Source: an uncultured archaeon (lineage in GTDB: Archaea; Thermoproteota; Nitrososphaeria_A; Caldarchaeales; Wolframiiraptoraceae). From it: 64,000 bases of DNA. Both the position numbers and the translations under genes were made by a program. The notes under the pieces are model-generated. The model saw only the letters and a list, made by a program, of their open reading frames with translations, did not search any database and was not told where the DNA came from. Each line of letters opens with the position of its first letter. Position 1 is the first letter of the stretch. The stretch covers positions 143,065-207,064 of the forward strand of contig CALKCF010000002.1 in the NCBI GenBank assembly GCA_938083505.1, read 5' to 3'. Shown in pieces: positions 41,416 through 51,601 of the stretch.

Positions 41416-41980
41416 ATTGAAAAAGTTAGTTGAAGTAAGATTCCATGGAAGAGGCGGCCAAGGTGTTGTCACGGCCGCAAGATTATTGGCTGAAGCTTGT
41501 CTTTTAGAAAACAAGTATTCGCTCTCGTTCCCTGAATTTGGTCCCGAACGTTCCGGCGCTCCAGTGAGGGCGTACGTTAGGATATCCGATGAACCCATAG
41601 ACATTAGGTCTTTAGTCTATGACCCGGAAGTTGTTGTGTCAATAGACCCGAAAATATCCTCTTCTGTTGAAATAATTGCTGGGCTGGATGACGAAGGAGT
41701 CGTTGTCATAAACTCGAAGAACGTCAACAACGCTCTATTGGAGGCCCTATCTTCCAAACCGCAGGCAAAGTTGTTTTATGTGGATGCAAGGGGCATAGCT
41801 CTTTCCCTAGGTGATGTGAGGTTCGAAAACTCAGCGATTTTGGGAGCCCTAGCTAAGGCGACAGGAATCGTATCCTTAGCCTCGTTGGAATCCGTCCTAA
41901 GAACAAGGTTCAAAGGAGCCATTCTTGAGAATAACCTTAAAGCGATGCAGTTAGGATATGAGAAGGTGGGACAGGCCTAA
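41402..41980 (+). CDS. porC: Pyruvate:ferredoxin oxidoreductase gamma subunit
   Basis: VRFHGRGGQGVVTAARLLAEACLLENKYSLSFPEFGPERSGAPVRAYVRIS. Confidence 0.93.
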   Translation: MQAIELKKLVEVRFHGRGGQGVVTAARLLAEACLLENKYSLSFPEFGPERSGAPVRAYVRISDEPIDIRSLVYDPEVVVSIDPKISSSVEIIAGLDDEGVVVINSKNVNNALLEALSSKPQAKLFYVDARGIALSLGDVRFENSAILGALAKATGIVSLASLESVLRTRFKGAILENNLKAMQLGYEKVGQA

Positions 41981-42252
41981 TGGCAAGTGTTAAAACAACT
42001 ACACTCCCCGGCGGCATTATAAACAGGCCGGGCTCCACTATTGATTATAAAACAGGAACCTGGAGGGTTAAAAGACCGGTAGTTAACTTAGATAAATGCA
42101 TAGGCTGTCTTATATGCTGGATATACTGCCCTGAACCGGCAATTATAAAAAGAGATGACGGAAAGATCGATTTCGATTACGACTATTGTAAAGGTTGCGG
42201 CATATGTTCTCTCGAGTGTCCAACTAAGGCTATAAGGATTGTGGAGGAGTGA
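41980..42252 (+). CDS. porD: Pyruvate:ferredoxin oxidoreductase delta subunit
   Basis: CIGCLICWIYCPEPAI...CKGCGICSLECPTKAI. Confidence 0.93.
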   Translation: MASVKTTTLPGGIINRPGSTIDYKTGTWRVKRPVVNLDKCIGCLICWIYCPEPAIIKRDDGKIDFDYDYCKGCGICSLECPTKAIRIVEE

Positions 42253-42291
42253 GAGGAGACGTCACTTCTTCAACCCAAGACCCTTAAGCCG

Positions 42292-43455
42292 ATGTCGACT
42301 TCAGAGGCGATTGCGTATGCTGTTAAACAGGCAAATGTTGACGTCATAGCTGCCTATCCGATCACACCGCAGACGATAATAGTTGAGCGGCTTAGCGAGT
42401 ATGTTCATAACGGTGAGCTCGATGCTGAATATATTGCCGTAGAGTCGGAACATTCAGCAATGTCTGCGTGTGTGGCAGCAAGCCTCACCGGTGCTAGGGT
42501 TTTCACGTCAACCGCCAGTCAAGGACTTGCACTTATGCATGAAGTCCTCTATCTAGCTTCTAGCTTAAGGTGTCCGATAGTCATGGCCATTGCAAACAGG
42601 GCACTATCCGCTCCTATAAACATACACTGCGACCACTCCGACATGATGGGCTCGAGGGATGCCGGATGGGTGCAAATATTTGCAGAAAACGGTCAGCAGG
42701 CGTACGATAGAATCTTCCAAGCGTTCAAGCTCGCGGAGGATGAGGACATACTCCTACCAGTTGGAGTGAACATCGACGGTTTCTTCCTCTCACATGCCGT
42801 AGAGGGCATTGCGACGATATCAGACAGTGAGGCGGCAACGTTCCTTCCACCCAGAAAAGCGAAGTATTACCTTGATTACTCGATGCCCATGACGTTTGGT
42901 GCCTTCGCACTGCCAGATTGGTACTTTGAGATAAAACACCAAGTAGTAGAGGCGATGGATAGAGTCCCGAAGAAGCTGGCAGAAATAGAGGAGACCTATT
43001 ATAAGATGACCGGTAGAAAATACGATCATGTTGGTGTCTATAAGACAGAGGATGCTGAAGTTTGCTTAGTATGCGCAGGTTCGTCGGCTGCTACAGCAAA
43101 GTTTGCCATAACGAGGTTGAGGGAGAAGGGAATTAAGGCAGGACTTCTGAGCATCAGGCTTTTCAGACCCTTCCCCGTTGAGAGTATACTCCTACATGTG
43201 AAGGATGTGAAGGCCTTAATTGTAATGGACAGGGCAATGAGTCCGGGTGCACCATCCGCACCGATAGCCCAAGATATAAAAGCCACGCTGTATGATGCTG
43301 GTCTCAACATACCAGTCGCAAACTTTGTTTACGGGCTTGGAGGTAGGGACATATCGGCCGCAGAGTTTGAGAGCATAATCATGAAGATTGTAGAAAGTTT
43401 GAAGGCAGGAAGGCCTATAGAAAAAGGCGTAATGTATTGGGGGTTAAGGGCCTAA
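42292..43455 (+). CDS. porA: Pyruvate:ferredoxin oxidoreductase alpha subunit
   Basis: MSTSEAIAYAVKQANVDVIAAYPITPQTIIVERLSEYV; TSTASQGLALMHEVLYLASSLRCPIVMAIANRALSAPINIHCDHSD. Confidence 0.94.
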   Translation: MSTSEAIAYAVKQANVDVIAAYPITPQTIIVERLSEYVHNGELDAEYIAVESEHSAMSACVAASLTGARVFTSTASQGLALMHEVLYLASSLRCPIVMAIANRALSAPINIHCDHSDMMGSRDAGWVQIFAENGQQAYDRIFQAFKLAEDEDILLPVGVNIDGFFLSHAVEGIATISDSEAATFLPPRKAKYYLDYSMPMTFGAFALPDWYFEIKHQVVEAMDRVPKKLAEIEETYYKMTGRKYDHVGVYKTEDAEVCLVCAGSSAATAKFAITRLREKGIKAGLLSIRLFRPFPVESILLHVKDVKALIVMDRAMSPGAPSAPIAQDIKATLYDAGLNIPVANFVYGLGGRDISAAEFESIIMKIVESLKAGRPIEKGVMYWGLRA

Positions 43456-44390
43456 TGTTAGTGGGTGAGATTAAAACTATAAAGGAACTTTATGGCTTAG
43501 ACCTAATAGCTCCAGGTCATAGAGCCTGCGCTGGCTGTGGTGCCCTCATAGCCGTGAGACAAATACTGATGGCTTCTAAGAGGCCTCTTATTGTGGTGAG
43601 TGCTACGAGTTGTCTAGAAGTGACCAGCACACCATACCCGCAGACGATGTGGAAGACTCCTTGGGTCCATCTATTATTCGAGAACGCGGCCACCGCGGCA
43701 TCTGGCATAGAGGCCGCACTTAAAGTCCTTTCCAGAAAATACAACCGCCAGGAGCACTACATCATAGCCTTTGGCGGCGATGGTGGTACGTTCGATATAG
43801 GCATACAGGCACTTTCTGGAGCCCTCGAAAGGGGTCATAGGTTCATTTATGTGTGTTATGACAACGAAGCCTACATGAACACAGGTATACAGAGGTCTGG
43901 CGCTACACCATTAGGAGCTGCTACAACGACGTCGCCGGTAGGTACAAAAATTGTGGGAAAGACTCAGCAAAAGAAAGACTTAATGGAGATCGTCGTGGCA
44001 CATAGGATACCATACGCTGCTACGGCTTCACCATCGCACTGGAAAGACCTTGTAAACAAAGTGAGGAAAGCACAGAGCTACGACGGACCGTCCTTCATAC
44101 ACGTCATAGCACCATGCACAAGAGGGTGGTACTTCGACACAAGCGAGACGATAAAGGTAGCAAGACTGGCAGTCGAGACAAGGTACTGGCCACTCTACGA
44201 AGTGGAGAACGGAAGGTACAGGATAACCCACCCGGTTCCGAATCCTAAACCTTTGGAGGAATTCTTAAAAGTGCAGAGGAGACTTAGCCACTTACTATTA
44301 CCAGAGAACGCCGAAATACTTGAGAGTTTAAAGGCTTACGTAAACGAAAGATGGGAAAGGCTCCAGAAACTCTCTGCCTGCTTCGCCTAA
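43455..44390 (+). CDS. porB: Pyruvate:ferredoxin oxidoreductase beta subunit
   Basis: GHRACAGCGALIAVRQIL; FGGDGGTFDIGIQALSGALERGHRFIYVCYDNEAYMNTGIQRSGATPLGA. Confidence 0.94.
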   Translation: MLVGEIKTIKELYGLDLIAPGHRACAGCGALIAVRQILMASKRPLIVVSATSCLEVTSTPYPQTMWKTPWVHLLFENAATAASGIEAALKVLSRKYNRQEHYIIAFGGDGGTFDIGIQALSGALERGHRFIYVCYDNEAYMNTGIQRSGATPLGAATTTSPVGTKIVGKTQQKKDLMEIVVAHRIPYAATASPSHWKDLVNKVRKAQSYDGPSFIHVIAPCTRGWYFDTSETIKVARLAVETRYWPLYEVENGRYRITHPVPNPKPLEEFLKVQRRLSHLLLPENAEILESLKAYVNERWERLQKLSACFA

Positions 44391-44524
44391 CGTTCCAAAG
44401 ACACCAGAGGCATCAAAAGTCAGGTTATCTTTAGTGTTAAGTTTAATATTTTTATGTATGGAGTTTACTAATTCCATTGTTGCATCTTTAGGAAAGCGAG
44501 GAAGGTGTGCACTTTACATTGTTT

Positions 44525-45526
44525 TTATATTAACTTGCCCCAATCTGACTTTTTCGTAGGACGTCCCATCAGCTGCTGTATGTAGTTATAAGCTGAGAGG
44601 GCTGCGATGGCGCCCTGAGCCGCTGCTATCACCGTCTGTTTATAGAGCATATCGGTAACGTCACCTGCTGCAAAGACCCCTGGCCTGCTCGTCATTCCAA
44701 GTTTGTCTGTGATTATCTCGCCGTTCTCGTTCAGCTGAACGAAATCCCTCACCCAATCCGTTTTTGTCGTGTAACCCATCTCGACAAATACACCGTCAAC
44801 TTCTAGCTCGTCCTCTTCATTTGTCTTAACGTTCTTCAGCCTTATCGCCCTAACCTTCGTGTCACCTTTTATCTCCAAAACGGTAGTGTTCGGTATGTAA
44901 ATTATGTTCATCTCCTTGGAGTCCTTTATCAGCTCTTCATCCGTGAGCTTGGCCTCGCTTTTATGGATTATGTAGACTTTGTTGTCGTAAGCACGTAAAA
45001 GCTTCACAGCTCTAAAGGCATGATCGCCCCAACCCACTACTGCGACCTTTTTACCCCTGAACAAAGGAGCATCGCATATCGCGCAATAAGACACTCCCTT
45101 GCCGACAAACTTATCCTCTCCTGGAACGTCAAGCGACTTTGGAGTCTTTCCGAATGCAAGTATGACCGTGAGGGCCTCATAATCTCCGCTAACCTTCGTT
45201 GATACTCGGAAAGTGTTGTTTATTTGGGATATAGCGATAGCCTCGTCATAGACGAACTCTGCTCCGAATTCTTCTGCCTGTTCTTTTATTGATTGAACAA
45301 GTTCCAGACCGGCCACGACCTTTATTCCAGGATAATTCTCGATTTGTGGGGCGAGAAGCAACTGCCCTCCGATGTCCTTTGTCACGACCAAGACTTTCAA
45401 GCCCTGTCTCGCCGCATAGAGTGCAGCACTCAGCCCAGCTGCGCTTCCACCCACGATTATTGTGTCGTATATTCCTCTGCTCATACAGCCACCGTAGTCG
45501 AGGTGCATGTTAGGAAATATAAACAC
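44525..45526 (-). CDS. trxB: Thioredoxin-disulfide reductase-like FAD/NAD(P) oxidoreductase
   Basis: IIVGGSAAGLSAALYAARQGLKVLVV; GVSYCAICDAPLFRGKKVAVVGWGD (CxxC); GVFAAGDVTDMLYKQTVIAAAQGAIAALSAY. Confidence 0.9.
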   Translation of the reverse strand: MFIFPNMHLDYGGCMSRGIYDTIIVGGSAAGLSAALYAARQGLKVLVVTKDIGGQLLLAPQIENYPGIKVVAGLELVQSIKEQAEEFGAEFVYDEAIAISQINNTFRVSTKVSGDYEALTVILAFGKTPKSLDVPGEDKFVGKGVSYCAICDAPLFRGKKVAVVGWGDHAFRAVKLLRAYDNKVYIIHKSEAKLTDEELIKDSKEMNIIYIPNTTVLEIKGDTKVRAIRLKNVKTNEEDELEVDGVFVEMGYTTKTDWVRDFVQLNENGEIITDKLGMTSRPGVFAAGDVTDMLYKQTVIAAAQGAIAALSAYNYIQQLMGRPTKKSDWGKLI

Positions 45527-45602
45527 TCGCCTGACCTAGGAAAGCCCGGCACAACCTTAAATCCATTCTGACGATATAAACCTCTGACGTTGGTGGTCAA
45601 AA

Positions 45603-46034
45603 TTGGGTGAGAGCGGTAGAAGGTTCTTGGAACACATGTCCGACGTTTACGTGGAGGCATACGGAGAGACTATGGAAGATGCCTTTAAGGAGGCGGGCAT
45701 GGCTGTGTTTGATATCATATCAGACACAAGGAGTGTCAAGCCCGAGATAGAGAAAGAGGTCTCTGCGGAAGGTTTTGATATGTATTCCCTTCTCTACAAT
45801 TGGCTGGAGCAATTGCTACTCCTGTTTGAACTGGAAGGTTTCTTAGCATCTAACATCGAAGTGCATGCCATAGAGAGGTCTGGTGATGTATTCAGGATTA
45901 AGGCGACGGCAAAGGGCGAGAGGTTTGATCCAACGAGGCACAAACACGGAATAGGGATAAAATCCGTGACGTATGCCCTCATGGAGGTCGTAGAGAACGA
46001 GGTGAAGAAAGTTAGGTTCGTCTTGGACATATAG
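45603..46034 (+). CDS. Archease
   Basis: RFLEHMSDVYVEAYGETMEDAFKEAGMAVFDIISD; KHGIGIKSVTYALMEV. Confidence 0.93.
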   Translation: MGESGRRFLEHMSDVYVEAYGETMEDAFKEAGMAVFDIISDTRSVKPEIEKEVSAEGFDMYSLLYNWLEQLLLLFELEGFLASNIEVHAIERSGDVFRIKATAKGERFDPTRHKHGIGIKSVTYALMEVVENEVKKVRFVLDI

Positions 46035-46049
46035 CGAAGGAGAGGTTAT

Positions 46050-46898
46050 ATGTCAACGAGGTTTGAGGAGGTGCCGAGAAGGAGATGTAGGCTCGACGTT
46101 CTACTTCCGTCGAGTCTGACGGCTGAGACGCCACACCTGAGGGAGAAGACCTTTAGGATTGGGCTTGTCGCAAGATTCCTTGCGACGTTCAGGGTCGACA
46201 ACCTGATAATTTATTACGAAGACCTTGAGCCGGACAAGAACGCAGAACTCATAAAGGACATCATGGACTACTTGAACACCGCGCCGTACCTTAGGCGGAG
46301 GTTGTTTCCAATCAAGCCATCATTGAGATATGCGAGCTTGCTTCCACCCCTAAATATACCGACGCATCCCGAGGTAGGCTCCGAAGGTACGTTCCACTAC
46401 AGAGAAGGTGTTGTGGCCTCGCCCGGCAGAGTAGACGCAGGTTTAGGAAGGCTTATCAAAACAAAGGAGCGCTTGAAGAAGGGAACGAAGGTCATAGTTG
46501 TTGTGAAACCAGAATCCGGCAAATTCAAGCTAATCTCTAGGAAAAAGTCACCAGTATACACCGGTTTTAAAACTACCATAGTACCGGAAAGGTTGGACGA
46601 GATAGTGGCGCGTTATGATGTTAAGATTGCGACTTCTAGGCTTGGCAAACCATTCCACGAGCTGGTTCAACCACTAGCATCAAGGCTTTCGACCGCCAAG
46701 AATATCTGCATAGCTTTCGGCTCGGCCAAAAGAGGTCTGTACGATATAGCCAAGCTTCAAAACTTCAATTTGGACGAGGTCTTCGAATTCGTGATTAACT
46801 TGGTCCCGGAGCAAGGTGTACGGACCATAAGGACCGAGGAGGCGGTCTGCATAACCCTTACGACGATCTCAGCGCTGGAGCTTCTCTTCGGGCGCTAG
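46050..46898 (+). CDS. SPOUT-fold RNA methyltransferase (DUF171-like)
   Basis: RRRCRLDVLLPSSLTAETPHLREKTFRIGLVARFLATFRVDNLIIYYED; IAFGSAKRGLYDI. Confidence 0.8.
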   Translation: MSTRFEEVPRRRCRLDVLLPSSLTAETPHLREKTFRIGLVARFLATFRVDNLIIYYEDLEPDKNAELIKDIMDYLNTAPYLRRRLFPIKPSLRYASLLPPLNIPTHPEVGSEGTFHYREGVVASPGRVDAGLGRLIKTKERLKKGTKVIVVVKPESGKFKLISRKKSPVYTGFKTTIVPERLDEIVARYDVKIATSRLGKPFHELVQPLASRLSTAKNICIAFGSAKRGLYDIAKLQNFNLDEVFEFVINLVPEQGVRTIRTEEAVCITLTTISALELLFGR

Positions 46899-46943
46899 CG
46901 TCAGTTTATATTTAACCGCTCATAGCTTAACCTCTGAAGGCGC

Positions 46944-48161
46944 TTGTCGGACGAGAAGCAGAAGGTTTTCGAGTTCAAGGTTCCGTTCATAATCGTTAGA
47001 TCTAGGAGGGTTACCGAGCTATTTGCTTGGGCAGCAAGGGGAAAATTCCTCGGTCCGTTGGGCTGGCTCATGGTAGCGCTCCTTCCAATATCCTCAGCCG
47101 TTGGACTATTCTTGATAGTAAATTCTGTCTCCTCCATCCTGATCTCGCCGGAGATAAGGGAATTAGGGAGGCAGATGGGCGCTCAGGCCTATCTCTTGAT
47201 ACCCGGTATAAACCCTTACCTACCGATAGTTTATGGCTGGATAGGAATAGTCGTGGCGATAATCATCCACGAGTTCTCGCATGGGATAATGGCAAGCCGG
47301 CTCGGCTTTAAGGTGAAGTCAAGTGGCATCCTACTGCTCATCGGCATCCCGATAGGTGCTTTTGTCGAAGTTGACGAACAACAGCTCAAGGATGCGAGCT
47401 TGAGAAAATCCGCAAGGGTTCTTGCAGCAGGCCCCGGCACAAATATATCCTTCGCCGTCGTATGCCTCGTCGCACTGCTCGTACTGGTTTCCGGCCTATC
47501 GCCTTCTTTAGATGGCCTCTACGTTTTAAGGGCCGAGGAAGGGATGCCGGCCCGACTGGCAGGAATATCTGAAGGCGATGTCATAGTATCCGTGAACGGT
47601 AAGCAGGCGTTTACTGTGGACGTCTTGAAGCAGGCCTTGGAGAACCCACCTCCTGATGGCACGCTATTATTGGAAATCAGAAAGGGAGAAGGCTGGAAGG
47701 AAAGCATAACGCTCAAGTTGGTACCGGTTGAGACGTCAGAAGGTTTGAAAATAGGTGTGCACATCGTGGAGCTCAGGACAACGTCCATCCTTGAGAATTA
47801 CAAGAGGCTGGCCTACTCTTCGCCGCTCCTATATTTTATCCCTCCGACCATGGGCGGCGCTCAAGGTTTTGTTCCTTTCTCTGACACGCTACATATCTTC
47901 TACCAGCACCCCATCGGGCCGAGCTATTACTATGTGGCCAACCTACTTTTCTGGCTTTGGTTCATCAACGTGAACGTCGGGATCTTCAACTCACTTCCGA
48001 TCTACCCACTTGACGGAGGCCAAGTATTCATGAGTAGCCTAAGGGTCTTTGCCAAAGGCAGGTTGAAGGAGTCCGTCATTAGAGGTATAACGGGAGCTAT
48101 CTCAGCTGCACTTGCGATGCTTGTCGTTTCTATGGTCGTGCTACCTTTCCTGATCAGGTGA
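46944..48161 (+). CDS. Site-2 protease (M50) with PDZ domain
   Basis: IIHEFSHGIMASRLG (HExxH), PDZ ARLAGISEGDVIVSVNGK, NSLPIYPLDGGQV. Confidence 0.93.
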   Translation: MSDEKQKVFEFKVPFIIVRSRRVTELFAWAARGKFLGPLGWLMVALLPISSAVGLFLIVNSVSSILISPEIRELGRQMGAQAYLLIPGINPYLPIVYGWIGIVVAIIIHEFSHGIMASRLGFKVKSSGILLLIGIPIGAFVEVDEQQLKDASLRKSARVLAAGPGTNISFAVVCLVALLVLVSGLSPSLDGLYVLRAEEGMPARLAGISEGDVIVSVNGKQAFTVDVLKQALENPPPDGTLLLEIRKGEGWKESITLKLVPVETSEGLKIGVHIVELRTTSILENYKRLAYSSPLLYFIPPTMGGAQGFVPFSDTLHIFYQHPIGPSYYYVANLLFWLWFINVNVGIFNSLPIYPLDGGQVFMSSLRVFAKGRLKESVIRGITGAISAALAMLVVSMVVLPFLIR

Positions 48162-48205
48162 AGCTAAATAAATGGAGCGTACAATCCAAAATCGTTAGGG
48201 TTGAT

Positions 48206-48293
48206 GCCGGGGTAGCCTAGCTGGTAAGGCGCAGGCCTGGAGAGCCTGTGGCCCCTTCGGGCCTCGTGGGTTCGAATCCCACCCCCGGCGCCA
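48206..48293 (+). tRNA. tRNA-Ser(GGA), CCA encoded
   Basis: GCCGGGG acceptor, anticodon arm CAGGC-CTGGAGA-GCCTG, long variable arm, T arm GTGGG-TTCGAAT-CCCAC, CCCCGGC-G-CCA. Confidence 0.95.
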
Positions 48294-48543
48294 ATGTTTT
48301 GGGGTCCAAAACCCTTTCTTTCTGCCTTTTAAGTCCACACACCTTTTCTACCGAAAAGATGCAGGAATGGACGGCATATACGACTTTGACGAGGAGAATG
48401 AAGCATTATTGTTCGGATCATCGCTAGATTGAGGCGGATTGTTAAACCAACAAATATAAGTAAATTAGAGAAAGTAGCGTTTGAAGTAACTTTTAAGCAA
48501 TACATTTATATAACACTGTTATACAATTATATTTGGTGATGTA

Positions 48544-48954
48544 ATGCCAAAAATATCCATAATAGTGTCCTCAGAAAAACTGGATAAGCTATTTCCGGCG
48601 GTGACGCTGGCTACAACAGCGGCAGTTATGGGCTGGGAATCAGAGATTTTCTTTACATTCTGGGGACTATTAGCTCTAAAAAAGGATTATGAAGCGAAGG
48701 ATGTTAGTTCGGATTATAAAGTTTATGAAGACGGTCTAAGAAGGGCTGTTAACTCAGGAGCCATGCCAAGCTGGTTAGAAATATTAGAACAGGGGAAGAA
48801 GACTGGAAGGTTGAAGGTTTACGCTTGCTCCACAACAATGAGTTTTCTCGGTGTGAAGGCTGAAGACTTATTAGAATATGTTGATGAAATTGTTGGCGCC
48901 GCATCCTTTTTAGGTAAAGCGAAAGATTCAGATATTAATCTCTTCATATCCTAA
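48544..48954 (+). CDS. DsrE/DsrF-like sulfur relay protein
   Basis: KISIIVSSEKLDKLFPAVTLATTAAVMGWESEIFFTFWGLLAL; KVYACSTTMSFLGVK. Confidence 0.82.
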   Translation: MPKISIIVSSEKLDKLFPAVTLATTAAVMGWESEIFFTFWGLLALKKDYEAKDVSSDYKVYEDGLRRAVNSGAMPSWLEILEQGKKTGRLKVYACSTTMSFLGVKAEDLLEYVDEIVGAASFLGKAKDSDINLFIS

Positions 48955-48966
48955 TGGTGTCAACTT

Positions 48967-49197
48967 TTGAAAGTCGATATAGTTGTTGATGCGCGATACA
49001 AGTCGTGTCCAGGTCCGCTTTTAGCATTAGCTGAAGCGGTTAAGAAGGCCGGTCCGGGTCATATAATCATGCTCCTAGCAACTGACCCAAGCGCCCCTCA
49101 AGATATCAGGGAGTGGGCTTCGAGCGTAGGTCATAAGGTTCTAAATGTTGAAAAGGTGGACGAAACATATCAGATATACGTGGAGGTTTTGGGTTGA
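48967..49197 (+). CDS. TusA/SirA-like sulfurtransferase
   Basis: VDARYKSCPGPLLALAEAVKKAGPGHIIMLLATDPSAPQDIREWASSVGHKVL (CPxP-type motif variant CPGP). Confidence 0.88.
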   Translation: MKVDIVVDARYKSCPGPLLALAEAVKKAGPGHIIMLLATDPSAPQDIREWASSVGHKVLNVEKVDETYQIYVEVLG

Positions 49198-50435
49198 CAT
49201 ATAGTGACCTATCGAGACCGATAGATGAGTTAATTAAGTCGCACGGTTTACCAGAGAGGGAGGTTTATTTAGATCATGAGAACTCCGGCCTAATATTCCC
49301 GGAAGTCCTAGAAATTATGGATAACACTTACAGGTTAAGTGGTAAAGGACACCCATCTATAACACATTTAATGGGTTGGATAAGCTATCAGGCTCTTTAT
49401 GAAGCCACCACAAATATTGCTTCGGCGATAAATTGTAGCCCAGAGGAGATAGTTTACACTCATAGCGGGACTGAAGCGAATAACTTAGCAATAATGGGCT
49501 CGTCCGGGCTCTCCTCAAATAGAAAGAAGGTGCTCGTGTCACGAATAGAACATTTAAGCGTGATTTTTCCAGCTGAGAAGCTGGAAAAATATGGGTTCAA
49601 GGTTATAAAGATACCTGTTGATGAAGAAGGCTTCGTAAACCTAGATTTCTTATCGGAGCACGTTGACAAAGAGACCTTGATAGTGAGCGTGGCAGCTATA
49701 AATCATGAGATAGGTACTATACAAGACATAAAAGCCATAAGAGATATCGTCAGAGATAAAGACGAAGGAGTTCTGATTCACACAGATGCCTGCGATGCCC
49801 TTGGAAGAATTCCGCTGGACATGAAAAAACTTGATGTTGATCTAGCATCTTTCAGTAGCCATAAAGTATACGGACCTAAAGGCGTGGGTGCATTATATGT
49901 TAAGGAGGGGGTTAAGCTTGAGCCAATCATCCATGGGCAGCTTAGCACACAAAAGCTCTGGCCAGGTGTTGAGAACGTACCCGGTATAGTCGGCTTCTCT
50001 AAGGCTGTTGAGATTATGCATAGAAATTTTAGAGAGAACGTGTTAAAGATGACCGATCTTAGAGAGCGCTTAATTAGCAGCATTTTAAATAATATTGAGC
50101 ATACTTTATTAAATGGTCCTTTTGGTGATAAGCGTGCTCCTGACAACGTGAATATTAGCTTCCTTTATTGTGAGGGAGAGGCTTTAACAGTTGAGTTAAG
50201 CATGAAAGGTATTTATGTTTCTAGCGGAAGCGCTTGCACAAGTCGTGTCTTAGAGCCTAGCCATGTGCTCCTAGCTATTGGGCGAAAACATGAGGAGGCG
50301 CATGGGAGCTTACTGATGAAAGTCTCACCGTTTCATACAACCTCAGACATAGAGTACGTTTTAGAAATTCTGCCTGACACCGTTAGAAGAATTAGATCCT
50401 TAAGTCCGATTAAACCCTTAAGGAAGGTGATATAA
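49194..50435 (+). CDS. Cysteine desulfurase (NifS/IscS-like, class V PLP)
   Basis: EIVYTHSGTEANNLAIMGS; IHTDACDALGRIPLDMKKLDVDLASFSSHKVYGPKGVGALYV; SGSACTSR catalytic Cys loop. Confidence 0.9.
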   Translation: MTYSDLSRPIDELIKSHGLPEREVYLDHENSGLIFPEVLEIMDNTYRLSGKGHPSITHLMGWISYQALYEATTNIASAINCSPEEIVYTHSGTEANNLAIMGSSGLSSNRKKVLVSRIEHLSVIFPAEKLEKYGFKVIKIPVDEEGFVNLDFLSEHVDKETLIVSVAAINHEIGTIQDIKAIRDIVRDKDEGVLIHTDACDALGRIPLDMKKLDVDLASFSSHKVYGPKGVGALYVKEGVKLEPIIHGQLSTQKLWPGVENVPGIVGFSKAVEIMHRNFRENVLKMTDLRERLISSILNNIEHTLLNGPFGDKRAPDNVNISFLYCEGEALTVELSMKGIYVSSGSACTSRVLEPSHVLLAIGRKHEEAHGSLLMKVSPFHTTSDIEYVLEILPDTVRRIRSLSPIKPLRKVI

Positions 50436-50437
50436 AT

Positions 50438-50938
50438 TTGTCGAGTCGAGTGCCTTTAACATATGGAAAGAAGGTTCTTGAGTTATTTAGAAACCCGAAG
50501 AACCTTGGTAGAATAGAAGATGCCAATGCTGAAGCGATTGCCGGTAGCCTAGCATGCGGAGATATGATAGCAATATACTTGAAAATTGATGAATCGACTG
50601 AAAAAATTGTTGATGCGAAATTTGAAAGCTATGGTTGCGCTGCAAATATAGCAGCAGCGAGCATACTAACTGAAATGGTTAAGGGAAAAACCCTTCAAGA
50701 TTCTTGGAAGATCTCATGGAAAGATGTGTCTAATGAACTTGGTGGGCTGCCATCCGTTAAATATCATTGCGGTGTACTTGCAGTTGGATCGCTTAGAAGA
50801 GCTATAAGAGCCTACTACACAAATAGAGCTAAGCCAGATTGGCTTAGCGATGAGTTAACACAAGAAGAGAAACATGCCCTAGAGGAAGAAAAGCTAATGG
50901 AGGTTCTTGCCAAAAAAGCAAAAAGAGCAATGCTTTAA
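50438..50938 (+). CDS. IscU/NifU-like Fe-S scaffold
   Basis: GSLACGDMIAIYLKI, ESYGCAANIAAASILTEMVKGK, VKYHCGVLAVGSLRRAI. Confidence 0.9.
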   Translation: MSSRVPLTYGKKVLELFRNPKNLGRIEDANAEAIAGSLACGDMIAIYLKIDESTEKIVDAKFESYGCAANIAAASILTEMVKGKTLQDSWKISWKDVSNELGGLPSVKYHCGVLAVGSLRRAIRAYYTNRAKPDWLSDELTQEEKHALEEEKLMEVLAKKAKRAML

Positions 50939-51130
50939 CAAGCCGAGGTGTTGATTAGTTAACAATCAATACTTACTTAATTTATATTTTTAATAAACCT
51001 TCATAAGATTTGGCACTTCAAGCGAAGCGAAAAATGCAGCTCCTATATCATGAGGTTGGAATACTAAAATCTATTTTCGCTATGAAAATTTATTTATAAG
51101 CACGTTATATTAATTATTAATGGAAGTAAT

Positions 51131-51457
51131 ATGTATTTGCGATGTGAGTCTATCGGGCATCGTTTTCTTCCAATCCTAAGATGCCATGTAGCTAAAGAGC
51201 TCATCGAAAAATATGGTCTAACGCAAATCGAAGTAGCTAAGAAACTCGGAACAACTCAGGCGGCCATAAGCCAATATTTACACTTAAAGCGCGGAGCTAC
51301 AAGTCTGAAAAAATTTAAGGAGACCTTACCTATAATCCAATCGGCTGCAAGCGAAATAGCTAGTGAAATAGCTTCAGGAAAAATTGATGTAGAGAAGATC
51401 GCATTAAGATTCTGTGAAGTATGTACATCTATACAGAAGACTGTAAGTCGTAAATAA
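51131..51457 (+). CDS. XRE-type HTH transcriptional regulator with C-terminal CxxC
   Basis: AKELIEKYGLTQIEVAKKLGTTQAAISQYLHLKRG; FCEVC. Confidence 0.8.
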   Translation: MYLRCESIGHRFLPILRCHVAKELIEKYGLTQIEVAKKLGTTQAAISQYLHLKRGATSLKKFKETLPIIQSAASEIASEIASGKIDVEKIALRFCEVCTSIQKTVSRK

Positions 51458-51601
51458 AGCGATTGTTTACCTTATCAAACATTAGTAGGTAAAAAGGTAT
51501 CGAATAACGATTATGGTATAAGTTTAATCTCAAAGCGGTGGAGCCCACCAACAGTGCCATATACTTAGAAGTTGAAGAGTTCCTTTGACCTTATCCAAAG
51601 A

